From Polaromonas sp. (lineage in GTDB: Bacteria > Pseudomonadota > Gammaproteobacteria > Burkholderiales > Burkholderiaceae_C): a stretch of 64,000 bases of DNA. Shown one piece after another: positions 45,904 to 55,306 of this stretch (the stretch's first letter is position 1; each line of letters opens with the position of its first letter). The stretch is from assembly GCA_030655515.1 (NCBI GenBank), contig JAURVI010000044.1:1-64000 (forward strand), read 5' to 3'. Under the pieces are notes generated by a model, which was not told the origin of the DNA, made no database searches, and worked only from the letters and a program-made list of their open reading frames with translations. The position numbers and the translations under genes were made by a program.

Positions 45904-48900
45904 TTATTGCTTGTACCAGTAGGTGCGGCGCGGGCTCTTGGGCACTGTCGTGGTTGGGCTGCATACTCCCACCCCCGTTTTGCAATCGGGATCTAGGCCA
46001 CCATCACGACCTCCGCCGCCGCAACCGACGCAAAAATCCTTCTTGACTTCAGTGCCATTGGCCAACTTGATCGTCACAACACCCGTCGTCGGAGTGGGCG
46101 GCATGCCTCCGCCATCGTAGACCGTGACGCCGTACTTGCCGGTAAAGGGATTCAGCGCATACCCCTTGGCGAGACCCAGGTTCGAGGTGCATGATGTCAC
46201 GCTCGGCGGCGTAGGCTGGTTGGTCCCGAAAAATGTCGTTCCCCTGACCGTTGCCGGAGCATTCACCGACTTTTCGCCCGTTCCGAACGTCAGGTAGAAC
46301 CCACTCAACGATCCGTTATAAAGGGTGGCAGAGGCATCGAACAAAGCCGCCTCTGTAATGACTGCGCTAACCGGCAAGGCATTGGCATCTTTGCCTGTCT
46401 TGGTGTCCTTGAGCATGTAAAAACGGTTGGCCACGTTGTAGGCGGAGCCTGTCGCCGTGCTCTTGAGCGGATGCTCCCGGTCGCCCGATCCCAGCAGTAC
46501 CGCTTCGTAAGAAGTGCTTGCCCCGGTGGCACCGACCGACAGGACGCTGGGCGGGAAGAAAAACTTGCGGGGCGTCGTGCCACTGGCGCAGTTGCCCGTC
46601 GCGCAGCCCAGAGCCGCAAGCTTGGTAACCTGCCACTTGTCGGGGGTGCTGCCGCCAGCCGGTTCGAGGTCGACGCGCCAAACATTGCCACCCACATCGG
46701 CCGCGTAGAAACGGTCCGTCTTGCCATCGTTGTCGCGGTCTACAAAACTCAGGTCAGCCGGAATGGCCCAGTTCATGCCGGAGACCGCGCACGCGGCCTG
46801 CGTGCTGGTGCCGCTGCAAGACGATGCGCCTGCCGTGTAGGCAGCGTTCCAAACCCGCACGCCGGTGACTGCATCCACCACAAAAATACCGCGCCCCATT
46901 GTGCCGGCCGCAGGCGGCTCGGCATCCTCGGCCGGGTCATAGCCGGCGCCAAACACCAGAACCGGGTTGTCATAACCGCTGACCAGCGTCACCCGGGGCC
47001 GCGACCAGGTCTGACCCAACTCCCCAAAACCAGACGTACCGGAGCTGATTTTCCACATGAACTTCGGATTGGTCGGCTCCGTCACATCCAGGGCATAGAC
47101 GAAACGCCCGCCCCTGCGCATGGTCAGGTAAATATAGGCCTTGTCGATGCTGCCATCGGCCTTGAGCTTCTGGAACGCCCCCATGGAGCCATCGACAAAA
47201 TAATCTTTGGTCCGGGCGCTGGCGAGCACAGTGGAGGGCAGCTTCAGCTCCGGGCTGTTGATGCGCTGGCGGTTGAGCTTGTCGAAATGCTCCGCCAAAA
47301 CGAGGCCCCACAGCTCACCACCGGCGGGCACAGAGCCAATGGCGGCAGTCTGGCTGCCATTGATGGCACGGAATACGCCATCGTTGGCGCCGTAGTAAAC
47401 CACCAGGCCCCGGCTGTCGCCGTAATTGATCACGATGGGCCGCGAATGCAACACATCGCCATGAATGGAAGGACGGACCGTGTAGCCGCTGCCGGGACTG
47501 GCTTCATCGCCAAAATTATCTTCGCCACGCACCCAGTTGATCAGGGCGGTGCGGTCGCTGGTGCCGCTCTTTTGGGCGATGATGGTTCCCGTGGCCGGTG
47601 ACTGGGGAGTGGTCACCACGTTGTAAGTAAAGGAAGTGTCAGACACTTTCGTGATTGGGAAGCTGCCCACATAGCCGCCTTCATTGGTGCCGGCCGTGCC
47701 CCCGATACTGACCGTCTGGCCTGTCGTGAAACCATGCGCGGCGGCGGTGCTTGCAGTCACCACGGACCCGCTGCGTGTCAAGCTGGAAATCGTTTTCGGG
47801 GATGTGCTGCCATCGGCCGTGATCGTGCCGGTCGCCGGGCTGGCGGGCGTGATCGCCGCAATCGAATAGGTGAACGACTTGTTCCCCGTCTTCGTATAGT
47901 TAAACGTGCCGTTGTACTCAGGGATCGCGCTGTTGGTTGCCGGGTCGATCACACCCGTGATCGTTACAGAACCGCTGTTGGCAAATAAATGGTTCACGGT
48001 GGTCGTGACGGTGACGGTGGTGGTGCCCGCTGTACGCACCACACCGGGGTTAGGGTTGCTGTTGTAGGCCTCGATCATCCTGGTCGTTGACAGCACCTTC
48101 GCTGTTCCGCTGCCCGCGGGCGACACAGGCCCCTCGACGACCGTATAGGAAAAGGAATTCGCGTTGATCACCGTGACCGTGAAGGTTCCGTTGTACTGCG
48201 CTTGCGTGGCCCCTGCGATGGTGACCGATTGTCCCGTGACGTAACCATGCCCCGGCAGGGACACGGTCGCCAGGGTGCCGCTGCGCGTGATGGAGCTCAC
48301 GGCGAGCGGCGCTCCGGCGATGGACGCTGTGAAGGCGCCAGTGGCCGGACTGGGCGGGTATTCCACCACGGTGAAACTGAAAGAGGTGGGGTTTGTAACG
48401 TTGATCAGCGCTTTCTGCCCGTTGTACTCGGTCTGGTTGGCGCCGCTGATGGTGATGGAGTCCCCCGTGCTGAAGCCGTGGTTCGAGCCCGTGGTCACGG
48501 TGGCAGTCGTGCCCGATCTCGTGATGGACGAAACACTGACGCTGGCCATCGAGCTGAGCTGGGCGTCGGTGATGGAAGCGTTGGTGGTGGCAAACGCATT
48601 GGTGCCGTCTGACAGACTCGCATTGCATCCAGACCCACTTGGGCAGTAGGTGTACAGCTTGCGGGGCGAAGACGGCGTGCTGGCGTAATTCACCGTCAGG
48701 TTGCTCAGGCGGGACTGTTGCGCCGCCCCCCCTTTTTCGACCAGTTCACCGTCCGGCGAGTCGTAGGCGCCACCGGCGCCACGCGCGTCGTTGATGAAAA
48801 ATCCACCGGTTGAATCGGGTGCGGTGCTGGTGTCTTTTTTGGTCCAGAAACTGACGGCCGTCGGTGTGATGAAGCCGGTGCCCGAAGCGCTGATGGCCGC

Positions 48901-50136
48901 GTTGCCCAGGCTGTCGCCCAGCTTGAGCGTTGCCTTGTTCGGGTCAGGATTGGTCGGGTCCGGATACTCCAGGATGAACTGGTACTGCTTCAGGTTGCCC
49001 ACCCAGCGCGGGTTGGCGCTTGCATCAGGACGAAACATGCCCAGAAAGATCTGGTTCAGGTAAGTGCCTTGTGCATTGACGCTGACCGGCAGGCTGGCCG
49101 CGGAGAAAACGCTGTTGACGGCCTGGATTTCATTGAGGATTTTCAGGATGGCGGTTGAAATTTCGTTGTAGTCGGATGTGGCGAAATACTTGCCACCACC
49201 GTATTTGGCCATGCTGGTCATGAGGGCCGGGTAGTCCGGCTTGCACTGGGACCCGAGCAAGCCCACGGTGTAGGTCGTGATCGACTGGTTGCCGTCGAAG
49301 CCGCCGTAGATGTCGGTCTGGTACATGTAGCGCGCCCACTCGTCGGCATACAGGCCGGACCCATCCGTGTGATTGCCCATGGTGTAGCTGCCGCAACTGA
49401 AGGCACTGGTGCCGTAGGACCCTGACGGAATGGTGATAGCCGCCAACTGTGCTGCCGTGACGCCCGGCGCCGCAGCCAAAGCGGCCTTGGGGCTGCTGCT
49501 GCCGCTGTCTCCCGGCGATCCCGAGGCGGTAAAGGCGTTACCAATAAAAATGACGAAATTTTTCTGGCATCCTGCGGGCGGTGCCGTGTAGGTTCGCCCG
49601 GACAAACCCGTTTGACCGGCATAGTAGGCCCAGGCCTCCTGCATGGTTTGCCCGGTCGCCTCGCCGCTGGCCTTGATGTAACCGTTGCCCGCACCGCCCG
49701 ACGTTCTCCAGGTCTTGATCCAGGCCAGAAAATTGGATTTGGCCGTGCCTGACATCAACGCCAGTGGCTGGACCAGGCAGCCGCCTTCCGAGCCGCCACA
49801 ATTGGCGTCGTTGATGTCCCTGATGCCGTTGTTGTTGTAGACCATCAGCCCGATATTGACCGAGCCCTCCGGCAAGCTTGAAATCACGTTGTAGAGCGCG
49901 CATTGTTCAACGCCGCCCGCCGATCCGTTGAGAGAGGGCGCCGTGCCATCTGTGTAGGTGCAGTTCCCCGCCGCCGCTTCAAAATTTGCCGCATTATCCA
50001 GCACGAATAACACATTGGGAGGACTTGTTGTCCCGGCGTTGTCGCTGTAGATGTCGATGTCTTCCGCATGAATGAACGACGGCGCGCCGAGCAAGCCGAG
50101 CATCAGGACAATAAGGAAAGTTTGAAGAGTTTTCAT
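45904..50136 (-). CDS. pilY1: PilY1-type pilus tip/assembly protein with inserted beta-repeats
   Basis: The 1410-residue secreted protein has a signal peptide (FLIVLMLGLLGAPSFIHA) and an N-terminal von Willebrand-like domain starting NVLFVLDNAANF, where the metal site serines of DxSxS are replaced. The C-terminal beta-propeller has the PilY1 calcium loop DRDNDGKTDRFYAAD. Between them, about residues 530-855 form four tandem beta-repeats not part of standard PilY1. PilY1 sits at the pilus tip, controls extension and retraction, and can bind surfaces. The start at 50136 has AGAGG upstream. It follows pilX by 17 bp. Confidence 0.88.
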   Translation of the reverse strand: MKTLQTFLIVLMLGLLGAPSFIHAEDIDIYSDNAGTTSPPNVLFVLDNAANFEAAAGNCTYTDGTAPSLNGSAGGVEQCALYNVISSLPEGSVNIGLMVYNNNGIRDINDANCGGSEGGCLVQPLALMSGTAKSNFLAWIKTWRTSGGAGNGYIKASGEATGQTMQEAWAYYAGQTGLSGRTYTAPPAGCQKNFVIFIGNAFTASGSPGDSGSSSPKAALAAAPGVTAAQLAAITIPSGSYGTSAFSCGSYTMGNHTDGSGLYADEWARYMYQTDIYGGFDGNQSITTYTVGLLGSQCKPDYPALMTSMAKYGGGKYFATSDYNEISTAILKILNEIQAVNSVFSAASLPVSVNAQGTYLNQIFLGMFRPDASANPRWVGNLKQYQFILEYPDPTNPDPNKATLKLGDSLGNAAISASGTGFITPTAVSFWTKKDTSTAPDSTGGFFINDARGAGGAYDSPDGELVEKGGAAQQSRLSNLTVNYASTPSSPRKLYTYCPSGSGCNASLSDGTNAFATTNASITDAQLSSMASVSVSSITRSGTTATVTTGSNHGFSTGDSITISGANQTEYNGQKALINVTNPTSFSFTVVEYPPSPATGAFTASIAGAPLAVSSITRSGTLATVSLPGHGYVTGQSVTIAGATQAQYNGTFTVTVINANSFSYTVVEGPVSPAGSGTAKVLSTTRMIEAYNSNPNPGVVRTAGTTTVTVTTTVNHLFANSGSVTITGVIDPATNSAIPEYNGTFNYTKTGNKSFTYSIAAITPASPATGTITADGSTSPKTISSLTRSGSVVTASTAAAHGFTTGQTVSIGGTAGTNEGGYVGSFPITKVSDTSFTYNVVTTPQSPATGTIIAQKSGTSDRTALINWVRGEDNFGDEASPGSGYTVRPSIHGDVLHSRPIVINYGDSRGLVVYYGANDGVFRAINGSQTAAIGSVPAGGELWGLVLAEHFDKLNRQRINSPELKLPSTVLASARTKDYFVDGSMGAFQKLKADGSIDKAYIYLTMRRGGRFVYALDVTEPTNPKFMWKISSGTSGFGELGQTWSRPRVTLVSGYDNPVLVFGAGYDPAEDAEPPAAGTMGRGIFVVDAVTGVRVWNAAYTAGASSCSGTSTQAACAVSGMNWAIPADLSFVDRDNDGKTDRFYAADVGGNVWRVDLEPAGGSTPDKWQVTKLAALGCATGNCASGTTPRKFFFPPSVLSVGATGASTSYEAVLLGSGDREHPLKSTATGSAYNVANRFYMLKDTKTGKDANALPVSAVITEAALFDASATLYNGSLSGFYLTFGTGEKSVNAPATVRGTTFFGTNQPTPPSVTSCTSNLGLAKGYALNPFTGKYGVTVYDGGGMPPTPTTGVVTIKLANGTEVKKDFCVGCGGGGRDGGLDPDCKTGVGVCSPTTTVPKSPRRTYWYKQ
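47570..48545 (-). repeat. Four tandem ~80-residue beta-repeats within PilY1
   Basis: Each unit has the pattern SSITRSGT.ATV...HGF.TGQ.V.I.GA...YNGTF.VT..N..SF.YTVV..P.SPATG. Units run about 48545-48305, 48305-48085, 48025-47815 and 47810-47570. The third is more divergent and contains an insertion (GVIDPATNSAIPEYNG). Such repeats resemble beta-sandwich modules of adhesins or phage tail proteins. They sit just before the propeller. Confidence 0.75.
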
Positions 50137-50153
50137 GGCAACCTCTGTAAAAA

Positions 50154-50690
50154 CTAGGGGCAATCCACCGTGGCGGGTACCCGAATGGTGATTCCCTGAA
50201 TCTGGGAAACTTTGGTGCCCGATGCGCCGTCGATCACACCGGCCTGGATGTTCCACTGCTGCGTCTTGCAGGCAGAAAGCTTGGGAATCGGTTTGCCGCC
50301 TTCGTCTAAAATTATGTCTTGTTCTATGCCATCGAAACAGGGCATGTCGTTCGCTTTGGATGTATCCAGTTTTGTAGTCAGCACGGGAACTTCAACGAGA
50401 CATTTGTTCAGGGCTTCGACCTTCACCGTGTAAGTCGTGCCGCCCGTCGCCACCGCGACTGTTTGCGCCGGAATCAGGGCGAGGTTTTCAGTCACCTTGA
50501 TCTGCTCGATCACCTGCTCAATGACCTGCTGGGTCGCCGTGGCGGCCTCGGTCTGCGACTGCATGTTGCCTGCAATGCGAAGATTGGTATTGCCGGACCG
50601 GATGCTGAACACCACCAGCAGGGTCAGCACCACCAGCATGATCATGCTCACCAGCAGGGTGGACCCCGCCTCTTTTCTCGGGGAGTTCAT
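50154..50690 (-). CDS. pilX: Type IV pilus minor pilin PilX
   Basis: The 178-residue protein has the PilX layout. A short leader (MNSPRKEAGSTLLVSMIMLV) with a hydrophobic helix contains no Glu5, which is typical of PilX. The helical region NLRIAGNMQSQTEAATATQQ follows. It is part of the minor pilin complex with PilV, PilW and PilY1. It overlaps pilW by 4 bp. Confidence 0.85.
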   Translation of the reverse strand: MNSPRKEAGSTLLVSMIMLVVLTLLVVFSIRSGNTNLRIAGNMQSQTEAATATQQVIEQVIEQIKVTENLALIPAQTVAVATGGTTYTVKVEALNKCLVEVPVLTTKLDTSKANDMPCFDGIEQDIILDEGGKPIPKLSACKTQQWNIQAGVIDGASGTKVSQIQGITIRVPATVDCP

Positions 50691-51793
50691 TGGTCCCTCC
50701 GCGAACTTGGATTGACCACCCGGATCAGTTGACTGAATACCCGGCGCTTGAAGCCGTCATTGGGGGCGGCCGTTGCGCCCGCCAGGCCCAGGTTGTAGGT
50801 TTTTGTGTCCTGGTAACCGACGGAGCGTTCGTTGTTGCGCGCCAGCAGGTGAAGCCGAACGGCCATCACATTGGCCCAGTCGGCCACGGCAGCCGCATCC
50901 GTGGCATAGCTGTCGGGAGAGCCATCACCGGTGGCGGCGGCGGCATCGAAGCCGTAATCGATCTGCATCGTCTCAATGCCTTCCACCAGCGAGGTCGTCA
51001 CAAACTTTGGATTGCCCGCCTGTGCCGACAACTCCAGTCGCTTGAGTGTCGGTATGGAAATGCCGCCATCGTCTGTTTGGGCAACTGAGCAAGTTGAACC
51101 AGAGGCCGGCAGGTTGCAGGGGCTGATGAAATAAATATTGACCCTGTACTTGCGCAAAGGCGCGGCGGTCACGCCATCTTTGAGCTTCAGGTTGAACACG
51201 GCGGTGTCGACCGCTGGGGTGGCGGCCTTCGCCAGGACGTAGCTGAATTCAAGCGTCGGGGTCAAACCCGACTGCAGATAGAACTGCCCGACAACCAGCG
51301 CTCCTGTTGCGGTCACTTCGGGGTCGGCACGCCGGACCACCAGAATGTCGGTTCCATCCAGATGGTTGGCCGCATTCAGAGGACAGTCAGCGAATGCCGC
51401 CGGAAGCGTAGCCCCTGGCGCGTCGTATCCCTGAATCGAAAAAGGCAAGGCGCTGGACAGATCGGCGGCGCCGACCAGGCAGGGGTTGGGCAAGGCGCCC
51501 GGCACGGGCAAGTCATCCAGTTTGGAGAACTCTCCGAGATAGCCAGCGAGCTGGATATCTTCCTGCAAAAGCTGCGTCGCATAACGCCCGTTCTCGATCT
51601 GGCGGCTCGATTTTTCGAGTTCAGCCTGGGTGCTGCTTTGCCGGGCGATCAGGGCCGACAACCCGACAAGCAGGATCATGCCAATGGTGATGGAGACCAT
51701 CCACTCCATCAGGGTCATGCCCAGTTGCTGGCGCCGCCCTGGCGAGAAACGGCACTGCGGATACGGCAAAGAGCTTGATGAATGGGCGTGCAT
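50687..51793 (-). CDS. pilW: Type IV pilus minor pilin PilW
   Basis: The 368-residue prepilin has the cleavage context QLG|MTLMEWMVSITIGMILLV with glutamate at position five, and YATQLLQEDIQLAGYLGEF, a PilW hallmark. The large C-terminal globular domain is normal for PilW. It is predicted to be part of the pilus tip priming complex. It is 3 bp downstream of pilV and overlaps pilX. Confidence 0.88.
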   Translation of the reverse strand: MHAHSSSSLPYPQCRFSPGRRQQLGMTLMEWMVSITIGMILLVGLSALIARQSSTQAELEKSSRQIENGRYATQLLQEDIQLAGYLGEFSKLDDLPVPGALPNPCLVGAADLSSALPFSIQGYDAPGATLPAAFADCPLNAANHLDGTDILVVRRADPEVTATGALVVGQFYLQSGLTPTLEFSYVLAKAATPAVDTAVFNLKLKDGVTAAPLRKYRVNIYFISPCNLPASGSTCSVAQTDDGGISIPTLKRLELSAQAGNPKFVTTSLVEGIETMQIDYGFDAAAATGDGSPDSYATDAAAVADWANVMAVRLHLLARNNERSVGYQDTKTYNLGLAGATAAPNDGFKRRVFSQLIRVVNPSSRRDQ

Positions 51794-51796
51794 GTG

Positions 51797-52375
51797 TCAA
51801 CTCAAATCGGCAATTTGAAGGGGCGCAGTGACGGCCCTGCGCTGCGCGTCATCACCATAAAGATCAGTGGCGCAGTTCACGCCGGGCGGCGCTGCGGTCT
51901 TGCCGTTGCCCTGCCAGGCGACGCTGACCTGGTAGACGCCGGCGACCAGGCTGACACACCCGCGCGCGCCCAGCATGGCCCCCACATCGTCGCCGGTACT
52001 GGACTTCTCCGAGCTTCCGAGCAACAGACTGTTCCATTCCGTCATGTCCTGCACCGCACGGGCATTTTGTTCGGCCGTTCCCAGCGCACAGGCCGGGGCG
52101 AGCGCAGAACCCGAACCCAGATAGGGCGAGCCATTGACCGCCGTGGTGAACGCGTAGCAGGCCGCCACCTTGCGGTTGGCATTGATGCGGTTGACCATGT
52201 CCTGCAGCACCACCAGCGCCTGCACGCGCTGGTAGGACTCCACCTGGGAGCGCTGGCTCTGCAGCATGAGGCCCACCAGTCCCAGCAGGCCCAGCATCAG
52301 AATGACCAGCGTGACCAGCACCTCGATCAGGCTGGAGCCCTGCTGGCGCCGGCGTCGCTTGAGAAAGGAGTTCAT
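51797..52375 (-). CDS. pilV: Type IV pilus minor pilin PilV
   Basis: The 192-residue prepilin has QQG|SSLIEVLVTLVILMLGLLG followed by RVQALVVLQDMVNRINANR, typical of PilV. The ATG at 52375 shares its A with the fimU stop (TGATG) and has GGGGAA upstream; a TTG at 52381 is less likely. It works with FimU, PilW and PilX to initiate pili. Confidence 0.87.
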   Translation of the reverse strand: MNSFLKRRRRQQGSSLIEVLVTLVILMLGLLGLVGLMLQSQRSQVESYQRVQALVVLQDMVNRINANRKVAACYAFTTAVNGSPYLGSGSALAPACALGTAEQNARAVQDMTEWNSLLLGSSEKSSTGDDVGAMLGARGCVSLVAGVYQVSVAWQGNGKTAAPPGVNCATDLYGDDAQRRAVTAPLQIADLS

Positions 52376-52827
52376 CAGCAATTCCCCAACCTGCTCTTGG
52401 GCAGACCACTGAGCTCAAACGACACGCAGCGCGCCGAGCTTGCGCCATCGGCCGCCACCTGCAAACTTGACGCGAGCACCTGCTCCTTGAGCCTGCCGCT
52501 ACCCAGATAAACCACCTCGGCGACCGCGCTGGTCATGGTCAGCGCAGGAAAGGCAGCCTGCTGACTCAAGGTCACGGCGCCGGCTTTGACACTCCAGCCG
52601 TCTTTCCAGCCGCCGGCCGCAGCCACCAGGCCGACTTCCGCATTGCGCTTGATGGCCTCTGAGCGCGCATAAATGGCCGCAGTGGAAAAATCGCCGGCCG
52701 CTGTTTTCACACGCTGCCCGGCAATAAAGCTCTTGAACGAGGGCACGCCAATGCCCAGCATCACGCCCGCGATGGTAATCACCACCATCAGCTCGATCAG
52801 GGTAAAGCCACGGGACATGCGCCGCAT
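52375..52827 (-). CDS. fimU: Type IV pilus minor pilin FimU (GspH/FimT family)
   Basis: The 150-residue prepilin has [22 protein letters not shown] and the FimT/GspH segment DFSTAAIYARSEAIKRNAEV. The ATG at 52827 has AAGGGG eight bases upstream; an ATG at 52833 is too close to that site. It lies 12 bp after pilE and is coupled to pilV. Confidence 0.85.
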   Translation of the reverse strand: MRRMSRGFTLIELMVVITIAGVMLGIGVPSFKSFIAGQRVKTAAGDFSTAAIYARSEAIKRNAEVGLVAAAGGWKDGWSVKAGAVTLSQQAAFPALTMTSAVAEVVYLGSGRLKEQVLASSLQVAADGASSARCVSFELSGLPKSRLGNC

Positions 52828-52839
52828 TGCCATATCCCC

Positions 52840-53319
52840 TTACCAGCAATCGGCCACAGCGCTGGCCGTGCCGGATTTTGTTTTCGCACCCAACTGGTTG
52901 AGCGTCAGGGTGCCGCATTTTGTATCTTGGGACAACTGGGTATCCCTCGGTGTGCCGGTGATGAGGTAGGTCGGCGTGCCGGCCACTGCCGTGCAATTTC
53001 CGACCGCCGTGGGCATCGTGCAGGTAGCGGTGATGGTGTACTTGCTGGACACGTCCGCAGGCACCGTCATATTCAACTCTGGCACTGCTGCAGCGCCTCC
53101 GCCCGCGTAGCGGCGAGCATCCAGCAAGAACTGCTCCTGCTTGTTGGCAACCGCATACATGAAGCTCTGCGCCGCCGAGCGGTTGGCCCTGACGATGTAC
53201 TGGGTGTACGAAGGATAGGCCACCGCCGCCAAAATGCCGATGATGGCCACCGTGATCATGAGCTCGATCAGGGTGAAGCCATGTTGCCGGGCACGCATGA
53301 TGAAAATTCTTTTGTCCAT
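52840..53319 (-). CDS. pilE: Type IV pilus minor pilin PilE
   Basis: The 159-residue prepilin has [22 protein letters not shown] and [20 protein letters not shown], typical of PilE-type minor pilins. Two C-terminal cysteines could close a D-loop (KCGTL and a Cys next to the end). The start at 53319 (MDKRIFI) is tentative, with 53298 (MRARQHG) possible; neither has a clear ribosome-binding site. It heads the minor pilin operon, whereas in Pseudomonas pilE is last. Confidence 0.82.
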   Translation of the reverse strand: MDKRIFIMRARQHGFTLIELMITVAIIGILAAVAYPSYTQYIVRANRSAAQSFMYAVANKQEQFLLDARRYAGGGAAAVPELNMTVPADVSSKYTITATCTMPTAVGNCTAVAGTPTYLITGTPRDTQLSQDTKCGTLTLNQLGAKTKSGTASAVADCW

Positions 53320-53407
53320 GTTTTGATTATTGGCCGGCCTCCCGGCGCCTGCCAGCCTGAGTCGATAAGTGGCGGGCTCATCCGGACAAGTGGTAAAAAC
53401 AGGCCCT

Positions 53408-54535
53408 ATGCTGCCGATCCACTTCCCCGCTGCCGCTCTCCAGGAGGCCACTGCGCAGGCGCTGCAGGCCACCCTGGTTTCCGACCCCAACCCCCGCGTC
53501 GGCTGCGTCATCGTCGACGCCCGCGGCCGCACGCTGGGACAAGGCCACACCCAGGCCGCTGGACTGGCCCATGCCGAAATCATGGCGCTGCGGGCTGCAC
53601 GCGCGGCGGGTTTCGACGTGCGCGGCGCCACCGCCTGCGTCACGCTGGAGCCCTGCTCCCACCACGGCCGCACCCCGCCGTGCTGCGATGCCCTGATCGA
53701 AGCCGGCGTCCATCGGGTGCTGGTGGCCCGGCAGGACCCCAACCCGCTGGTGGCCGGGCGCGGCATCGCGCGGCTGCGGGCAGCGGGCATCGAGGTGAGC
53801 GTGCTCGACGCCGATGACCCTGCGGCACTGGCCACGCGCGAACTCAACATCGGCTTTTTCAGCCGCATGATCCGCAAGACCCCCTGGGTGAGGATGAAGG
53901 TCGCCGCCTCGCTCGATGGCAAAACCGCATTGAACAATGGCGCGAGCCAGTGGATCACCTCTGAAGCAGCGCGCACAGACGGGCATGCCTGGCGTGCGCG
54001 CGCCAGCGCGGTGCTGACCGGCATCGGCACCGTGCTGCAAGACAACCCGCGCCTGGACGTGCGGCTGGTCGCGACAAAGCGCCAGCCGCATCTGGTGGTG
54101 GTGGACAGCCGCCTGGAGACGCCGCTGGACGCGCATCTTTTCATGGCGGGCCGCGCGCTCTATATCTACGCCGCAGAGCAAAATGATGCGAAAAAATCGG
54201 CGCTCGAAGCCCGTGGTGCGACCGTTATCTACCTGTCCGGCGTTAACGGCAAGGTCGATCTGGCGGCCATGCTGCGCGATCTGGCGCGGCGCGAGGTCAA
54301 TGAACTGCACGTCGAAGCCGGGCACAAACTCAATGGCTCCCTGATTCGTGAGGGGCTGGTTGACGAGTTTGTCGTTTACCTGGCGCCCAAACTGATTGGC
54401 CAGGGCAGCGGGATGGCCAGCTTTGGCCCGATATCTGAATTGTCTCAAGCGATCCCGCTTGAATTTAAATCCATAGATATGCTGGGGCCAGACTTGCGCA
54501 TCTTGGCCCGAATTCCGGGGCGTGAGCAATTTTAA
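53408..54535 (+). CDS. ribD: Riboflavin biosynthesis bifunctional deaminase/reductase
   Basis: The 375-residue enzyme has an N-terminal deaminase domain with the zinc site HAEIMAL and [19 protein letters not shown], and a C-terminal reductase domain ([35 protein letters not shown]). It carries out two early steps of riboflavin synthesis. The start at 53408 fits the family N-terminus. No FMN riboswitch was seen in the 90 bp upstream. The next rib gene is 770 bp away, on the far side of an antisense toxin-antitoxin pair. Confidence 0.95.
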   Translation: MLPIHFPAAALQEATAQALQATLVSDPNPRVGCVIVDARGRTLGQGHTQAAGLAHAEIMALRAARAAGFDVRGATACVTLEPCSHHGRTPPCCDALIEAGVHRVLVARQDPNPLVAGRGIARLRAAGIEVSVLDADDPAALATRELNIGFFSRMIRKTPWVRMKVAASLDGKTALNNGASQWITSEAARTDGHAWRARASAVLTGIGTVLQDNPRLDVRLVATKRQPHLVVVDSRLETPLDAHLFMAGRALYIYAAEQNDAKKSALEARGATVIYLSGVNGKVDLAAMLRDLARREVNELHVEAGHKLNGSLIREGLVDEFVVYLAPKLIGQGSGMASFGPISELSQAIPLEFKSIDMLGPDLRILARIPGREQF

Positions 54536-54543
54536 GGAACCGG

Positions 54544-54954
54544 TCAAGGCAAGAAGTCTGCGGGCTGTTGCCCGCAGCGCAGGCCATCAATCTCAGCAAA
54601 GTGGATGTCAAGCGTGAGCAGGCCAGCACCGTGCTCCAATGCGCTGGCTGCTATCCAAAGATCATTGGTGGGGATGGGTCGCCCTTTGCGGCGCAATGCG
54701 GCAAAGACCAACGCGTAGTTGTCTGCGGTGGTTTCGCCGCAAACCACAGTGCGCACTCGGGGTGACTGCATGAATACACTGAGTTCCTCGCGATTCCTGG
54801 CTTCACGCGTGCCAGCCGCAAAGCCCGCCAGCAACTCGCCCAGAACCGTGGCGCAGATCAACAAGTCGGGGCAACGCTGAATGACAGCCACGATTTTGTC
54901 GTCGCCCCGCTTGAAGGCAACGTAGGCATTGGTATCCAGAACGATGCTTCTCAT
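54544..54954 (-). CDS. VapC/FitB-type PIN-domain toxin
   Basis: The 136-residue PIN-domain protein has the catalytic acidic residues: VLDTNAYVAF at the start, ATVLGELLAG with glutamate, and IPTNDLWIAASALEHGAGLL with aspartate. PIN toxins cut RNA, often initiator tRNA or rRNA. The gene ends 8 bp past the ribD stop in antisense orientation. Its antitoxin gene lies 9 bp upstream. Intact by sequence. Confidence 0.88.
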   Translation of the reverse strand: MRSIVLDTNAYVAFKRGDDKIVAVIQRCPDLLICATVLGELLAGFAAGTREARNREELSVFMQSPRVRTVVCGETTADNYALVFAALRRKGRPIPTNDLWIAASALEHGAGLLTLDIHFAEIDGLRCGQQPADFLP

Positions 54955-54963
54955 GGCGCGACG

Positions 54964-55224
54964 CTACTTCCACAACGCGGGGTCAACTTGCGCAAAGTCA
55001 CCTGTGACGGACTCAAAATCACGAGCATCTTGCACGCTCCAGGTCCCTTGCAAAGCGTCAAGGTCGTCAAAACGCTGCGAACCCTTGTCGGTTGAACGCA
55101 CACCCGCAACGGTTTCAAGCAACCGGACAACCAGAGAATTTAAACTACTGCCTTCTTGTTGCGCCTGTTTTTTAAGACGGAGAATAGCCTTCTCATCTAT
55201 CCCACGAATGCTGATCACAGTCAT
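54964..55224 (-). CDS. FitA/VapB-type ribbon-helix-helix antitoxin
   Basis: The 86-residue protein starts VISIRGIDEKAILRLKKQAQ with SSLNSLVVRLLETVAG, the ribbon-helix-helix pattern of FitA-type antitoxins. The C-terminal tail (FESVTGDFAQVDPALWK) would wrap the PIN toxin. AAGGTG precedes the start at 55224; the frame extends upstream but the family N-terminus begins here. It probably autoregulates the pair. Confidence 0.83.
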   Translation of the reverse strand: MTVISIRGIDEKAILRLKKQAQQEGSSLNSLVVRLLETVAGVRSTDKGSQRFDDLDALQGTWSVQDARDFESVTGDFAQVDPALWK

Positions 55225-55306
55225 GGCATCACCTTTGAATGCAATTTGAAGTAACAAATGATATCACCCACTCAATGACGTTCACCCATTCTGAGACAAT
55301 ACACCT

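Noticed and set aside
53320-53407. FMN riboswitch in front of ribD
   Set aside because: The conserved AGGGCGGGG...GAxCxCGGT-type blocks are absent, and the gap is too short for the aptamer.
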